From the NCBI GenBank assembly GCA_028285385.1, contig JANQPR010000042.1, positions 1 through 32,994 on the forward strand: 32,994 bases of DNA, written 5' to 3'. The notes below the pieces were generated by a model, which was given only the letters and a program-made list of their open reading frames with translations, was not told the origin of the DNA and made no database searches. The position numbers were made by a program, and so were the translations under genes. Shown in pieces: positions 31,118 through 32,994 of the stretch; position 1 is the first letter of the stretch; the number at the start of each line of letters is the position of its first letter. The stretch is from Phycisphaera sp. GTDB lineage: Bacteria; Planctomycetota; Phycisphaerae; Phycisphaerales; Phycisphaeraceae.

Positions 31118-32254
31118 TCACCGATAAAACGCCAGCGCCGGCACCGCGCCCGGGTTCTCGGGCGGGTCGCCTTCCTTCTCGCACAGCAGCCAGTGGTTGG
31201 GTTTGACTTCGTGGAGCTTGGCGTGCGGGCCGCCGTAGCCGCCGACGGGGTTGAGCGTCGGGTCGTGGGGTTTGACCGTGTAGCCGGCGGGCAGGTCGTC
31301 GGGCAGGGTCGCGCCGTCCATGACGTTGGGGAGCCGGCCCTGCTGTCGCCCGAGCACGGGCATCGACGCGAGCAGGCCGCGGGTGTACGGGTGCAGCGGG
31401 GCGTTGAACAGGGTGCGGACGTCGGCGACCTCGACGACCCGGCCGGCGAACATGACCGCGACGACGTCGGCGTTCTCGGCGACGACGCCCAGGTCGTGCG
31501 TGATCAGCATCACGGCCATGCCCTTCTCGTGTTGCAGCTTGCGCAGCAGCTCGAGGATCTGCGCCTGGATCGTCACGTCCAGCGCGGTCGTGGGTTCGTC
31601 GGCCAGCAACAGGCGCGGCTGACACGCCAGCGCCATCGCGATCATGAACCGCTGCCGCATGCCGCCGGACGCCTGGTGGGGGTAGGACCGCAAGCGCGAC
31701 AAGGGGTCGGCGATGCCCACGTCGGTGAGGGCCTTGGCGGCGATGTCGGTCGCCTCGGACTTGGTGACGTCGCGGTGGAGCGTGATGGCTTCGCGGATCT
31801 GGTCGCCGACAGTGTAGACCGGGTTCAGGGAGGTCATGGGCTCCTGGAAGATCATGGCCACCTGGTTGCCGCGCACCCCCCGCATCTGGCTTTCCGAGTA
31901 GGTACGAAGATCGACGTAGTCCGAAGACGCGTCGTCTTGCTGCCAGAGGATCTTGCCGCCGTCGTACCGCCCGGGCGGGGTCGGGATGAGCTGCAGCACG
32001 GACAAGGCCGAGACGGACTTGCCCGAGCCGGACTCGCCGACGACCGCGAGGGTCTGTTTGGGGAACAGCGTCATCGAGACGCCGTCGGCGGCCTGGACGC
32101 GTCGGCCGCGGTTGGGCGCGGGGAAGCTGACGCGGAGGTGCTCGACGCGCAGCAGCGGGGAAGTGGTTGCGTCGCCGGTGCCCGCGGCTTGCGCTTCGGG
32201 AGCGAGCGCCACGCCGTCGCTTGCGGGGGTGGCGGTGGGTGGGGGCGGGGTCAT
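31118..32254 (-). CDS. Peptide/nickel-type ABC transporter ATP-binding protein (DppD/OppD)
   Basis: 378 residues from the ATG at 32254. It powers an oligopeptide or related importer. Walker A GESGSGKS (73-80), Q-loop [12 protein letters not shown], signature ASGGMRQR, Walker [13 protein letters not shown] and switch ITHDLGV are all intact, followed by the family segment [19 protein letters not shown] Pro/Ala-rich stretch of about 30 residues precedes the first strand. The C-terminal tail lacks the CxxRC-like end common in OppD. Its start overlaps the permease stop by ATGA. The substrate is unknown; the binding protein lies outside the window. Confidence 0.93.
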   Translation of the reverse strand: MTPPPPTATPASDGVALAPEAQAAGTGDATTSPLLRVEHLRVSFPAPNRGRRVQAADGVSMTLFPKQTLAVVGESGSGKSVSALSVLQLIPTPPGRYDGGKILWQQDDASSDYVDLRTYSESQMRGVRGNQVAMIFQEPMTSLNPVYTVGDQIREAITLHRDVTKSEATDIAAKALTDVGIADPLSRLRSYPHQASGGMRQRFMIAMALACQPRLLLADEPTTALDVTIQAQILELLRKLQHEKGMAVMLITHDLGVVAENADVVAVMFAGRVVEVADVRTLFNAPLHPYTRGLLASMPVLGRQQGRLPNVMDGATLPDDLPAGYTVKPHDPTLNPVGGYGGPHAKLHEVKPNHWLLCEKEGDPPENPGAVPALAFYR

Positions 32255-32994
32255 GTCACACCTCGGAGTTTGGGGTCCAGGGCGTCGCGGAGGGCGTCGG
32301 CGAAGATGTTGATCGCCAGCGAGACGCCGAAGATCGCGGCGGTCGCCGCGGCCATCTGCCACCACACACCCCGCGACAGCTCCAGCCGGGCGTCGTCGAT
32401 CATCCGGCCCCACGACGGCTCGTCGGTCACGCCCAGCCCCAAGAAGCTGAGGATCACCTCGGCGTGGATGAAGCTCACGAACGCCAGCGAGAAGTCGATC
32501 AGGATCAGGTGCGTCACGTTGGGCAGCACGTGCCGGAACATCATGCGGGTCTTGCTCGCGCCGAACGCGCGGGCGGCGGTGACGTAGTCGCGGTCCTTGT
32601 GCTTGATCACCTCGCCGCGGATCAGCCGGCAGACCCCGACCCAACTGGTCAACCCGATCGCGAGGTAGACGGACGGCATGCCGCGCAGCTCGTAGCCGAG
32701 GATCGACTTGTCGCGGAGCACGAACGCGAACGCCATGATCAGCAGCAGCCCGGGGATCGCCGTGACCGTCGAGTACAGCCAGACGATCAACTCGTCCACG
32801 AACCCGCGGAAGAACCCGGCCAGCAGCCCCAGCGGCACGCCGATCGCCAGCGCGATGACGCAGCCGAGCGTCGCCACCGTCAGCGAGATCTTCGCGCCGT
32901 AAAGCGTCTTCCGCCAGACGGACTGCCCGAGGAAGTCCGTGCCGAACACGGCCTCGGCGCCCGGCGCCTGGTACCGGTCGGCGATTGCTTCGTT
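32251..32994 (-). CDS. Peptide/nickel-type ABC transporter permease (DppC-like), 5' end outside window
   Basis: 248 codons are visible; the reading frame continues through the right edge (NEAIADRYQAPGAEA before VFGTDFLGQ), so the N-terminus is missing. FGTDFLGQSVW is the conserved segment of DppC/OppC permeases. At least five hydrophobic segments follow, with the cytoplasmic coupling loop DYVTAARAFGASKTRMMFRHVLPN (EAA-type motif) that docks on the ATPase. SFLGLGVTDEPSWGRMI is also typical. The stop overlaps the ATPase start by four bases. It is the membrane half of the same transporter. Confidence 0.92.
   Translation of the reverse strand, partial: NEAIADRYQAPGAEAVFGTDFLGQSVWRKTLYGAKISLTVATLGCVIALAIGVPLGLLAGFFRGFVDELIVWLYSTVTAIPGLLLIMAFAFVLRDKSILGYELRGMPSVYLAIGLTSWVGVCRLIRGEVIKHKDRDYVTAARAFGASKTRMMFRHVLPNVTHLILIDFSLAFVSFIHAEVILSFLGLGVTDEPSWGRMIDDARLELSRGVWWQMAAATAAIFGVSLAINIFADALRDALDPKLRGVT

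Noticed and set aside
31089..31625. N-terminal extension of the SET-domain frame into the ATPase gene, giving a 514-codon protein
   Set aside because: The extra part is an Arg/Pro-rich shadow of the ATPase; the GTG at 31088 with GGAGG seven bases upstream is the natural start.
31046..32587. Plus-strand open frame of 513 codons opposite the ABC transporter ATPase
   Set aside because: It is antisense to intact Walker, signature and switch motifs and shows shadow-type composition.
1..32994. CRISPR array, insertion sequence or prophage
   Set aside because: No regular direct repeat-spacer pattern, transposase or phage structural gene was seen; the low-G+C genes lack visible flanking repeats.

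Overview
The window is a G+C-rich bacterial chromosome segment that most resembles a planctomycete of the class Phycisphaerae. The clues are a prepilin-type protein whose N-terminal helix reads like the large Phycisphaerae family (…[15 protein letters not shown]…), an EF-Tu with a divergent switch I, csrA, an ECF sigma factor, and two tRNA genes without encoded CCA. This placement is inference from recalled family features, not a database result. No rRNA, CRISPR array, insertion sequence or prophage was seen.

Layout. 1-1557 (minus): an acidic exported protein followed by an ECF sigma factor cut by the window edge. 1770-3686: a small membrane protein and mtnP (plus), then a NifU-C domain protein and csrA (minus). 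4124-7279 (plus): a translation/secretion block, tRNA-Thr(GGU), tuf, rpmG, tRNA-Trp(CCA), secE, nusG. The usual rplKAJL-rpoBC continuation is missing. Instead a low-G+C orphan gene lies antisense at 7376-7885.

7896-16142 holds a nearly complete reductive pyrimidine degradation locus. On the minus strand, tightly packed, are beta-ureidopropionase, an NCS2 uracil permease, a class III aminotransferase, a PreA-type dihydropyrimidine dehydrogenase and dihydropyrimidinase. Divergent on the plus strand is a CoA-acylating (methyl)malonate-semialdehyde dehydrogenase. Together they would import uracil or thymine, reduce and open the ring, release NH3 and CO2, transaminate beta-alanine or beta-aminoisobutyrate, and finish as acetyl-CoA or propionyl-CoA. 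The PreA protein lacks the C-terminal ferredoxin domain and no PreT partner is present. A metallophosphoesterase is translationally coupled behind mmsA.

16966-20149: an HDAC-superfamily deacetylase overlaps a GNAT acetyltransferase, divergent from a second omega-aminotransferase. This may be a small acetyl-amine or acyl-lysine module. 20163-24015: a prepilin-like protein, a small anchored protein, and a GH43 glycosidase with an arabinose/fucose-isomerase-like enzyme. 24280-26897: a two-subunit sodium:solute symporter whose large subunit carries an unusually long soluble insertion and, inside its coding sequence, a perfect 16-bp inverted repeat. 26910-28654 (minus): phosphatidylserine decarboxylase and an HTH protein with C-terminal membrane helices. 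28819-29688: a YaeI-like phosphoesterase. 30081-32994 (minus): a peptide-type ABC transporter (permease and ATPase) followed by a low-G+C gene for a membrane-anchored SET-domain protein, probably a recent arrival.

The most unusual signals are the SET-domain gene, the PreA without iron-sulfur clusters, 7-bp-phased GATTNNN/AATCNNN inverted repeats after both tRNA genes, the intragenic inverted repeat in the symporter, and two structured intergenic regions without recognisable genes.
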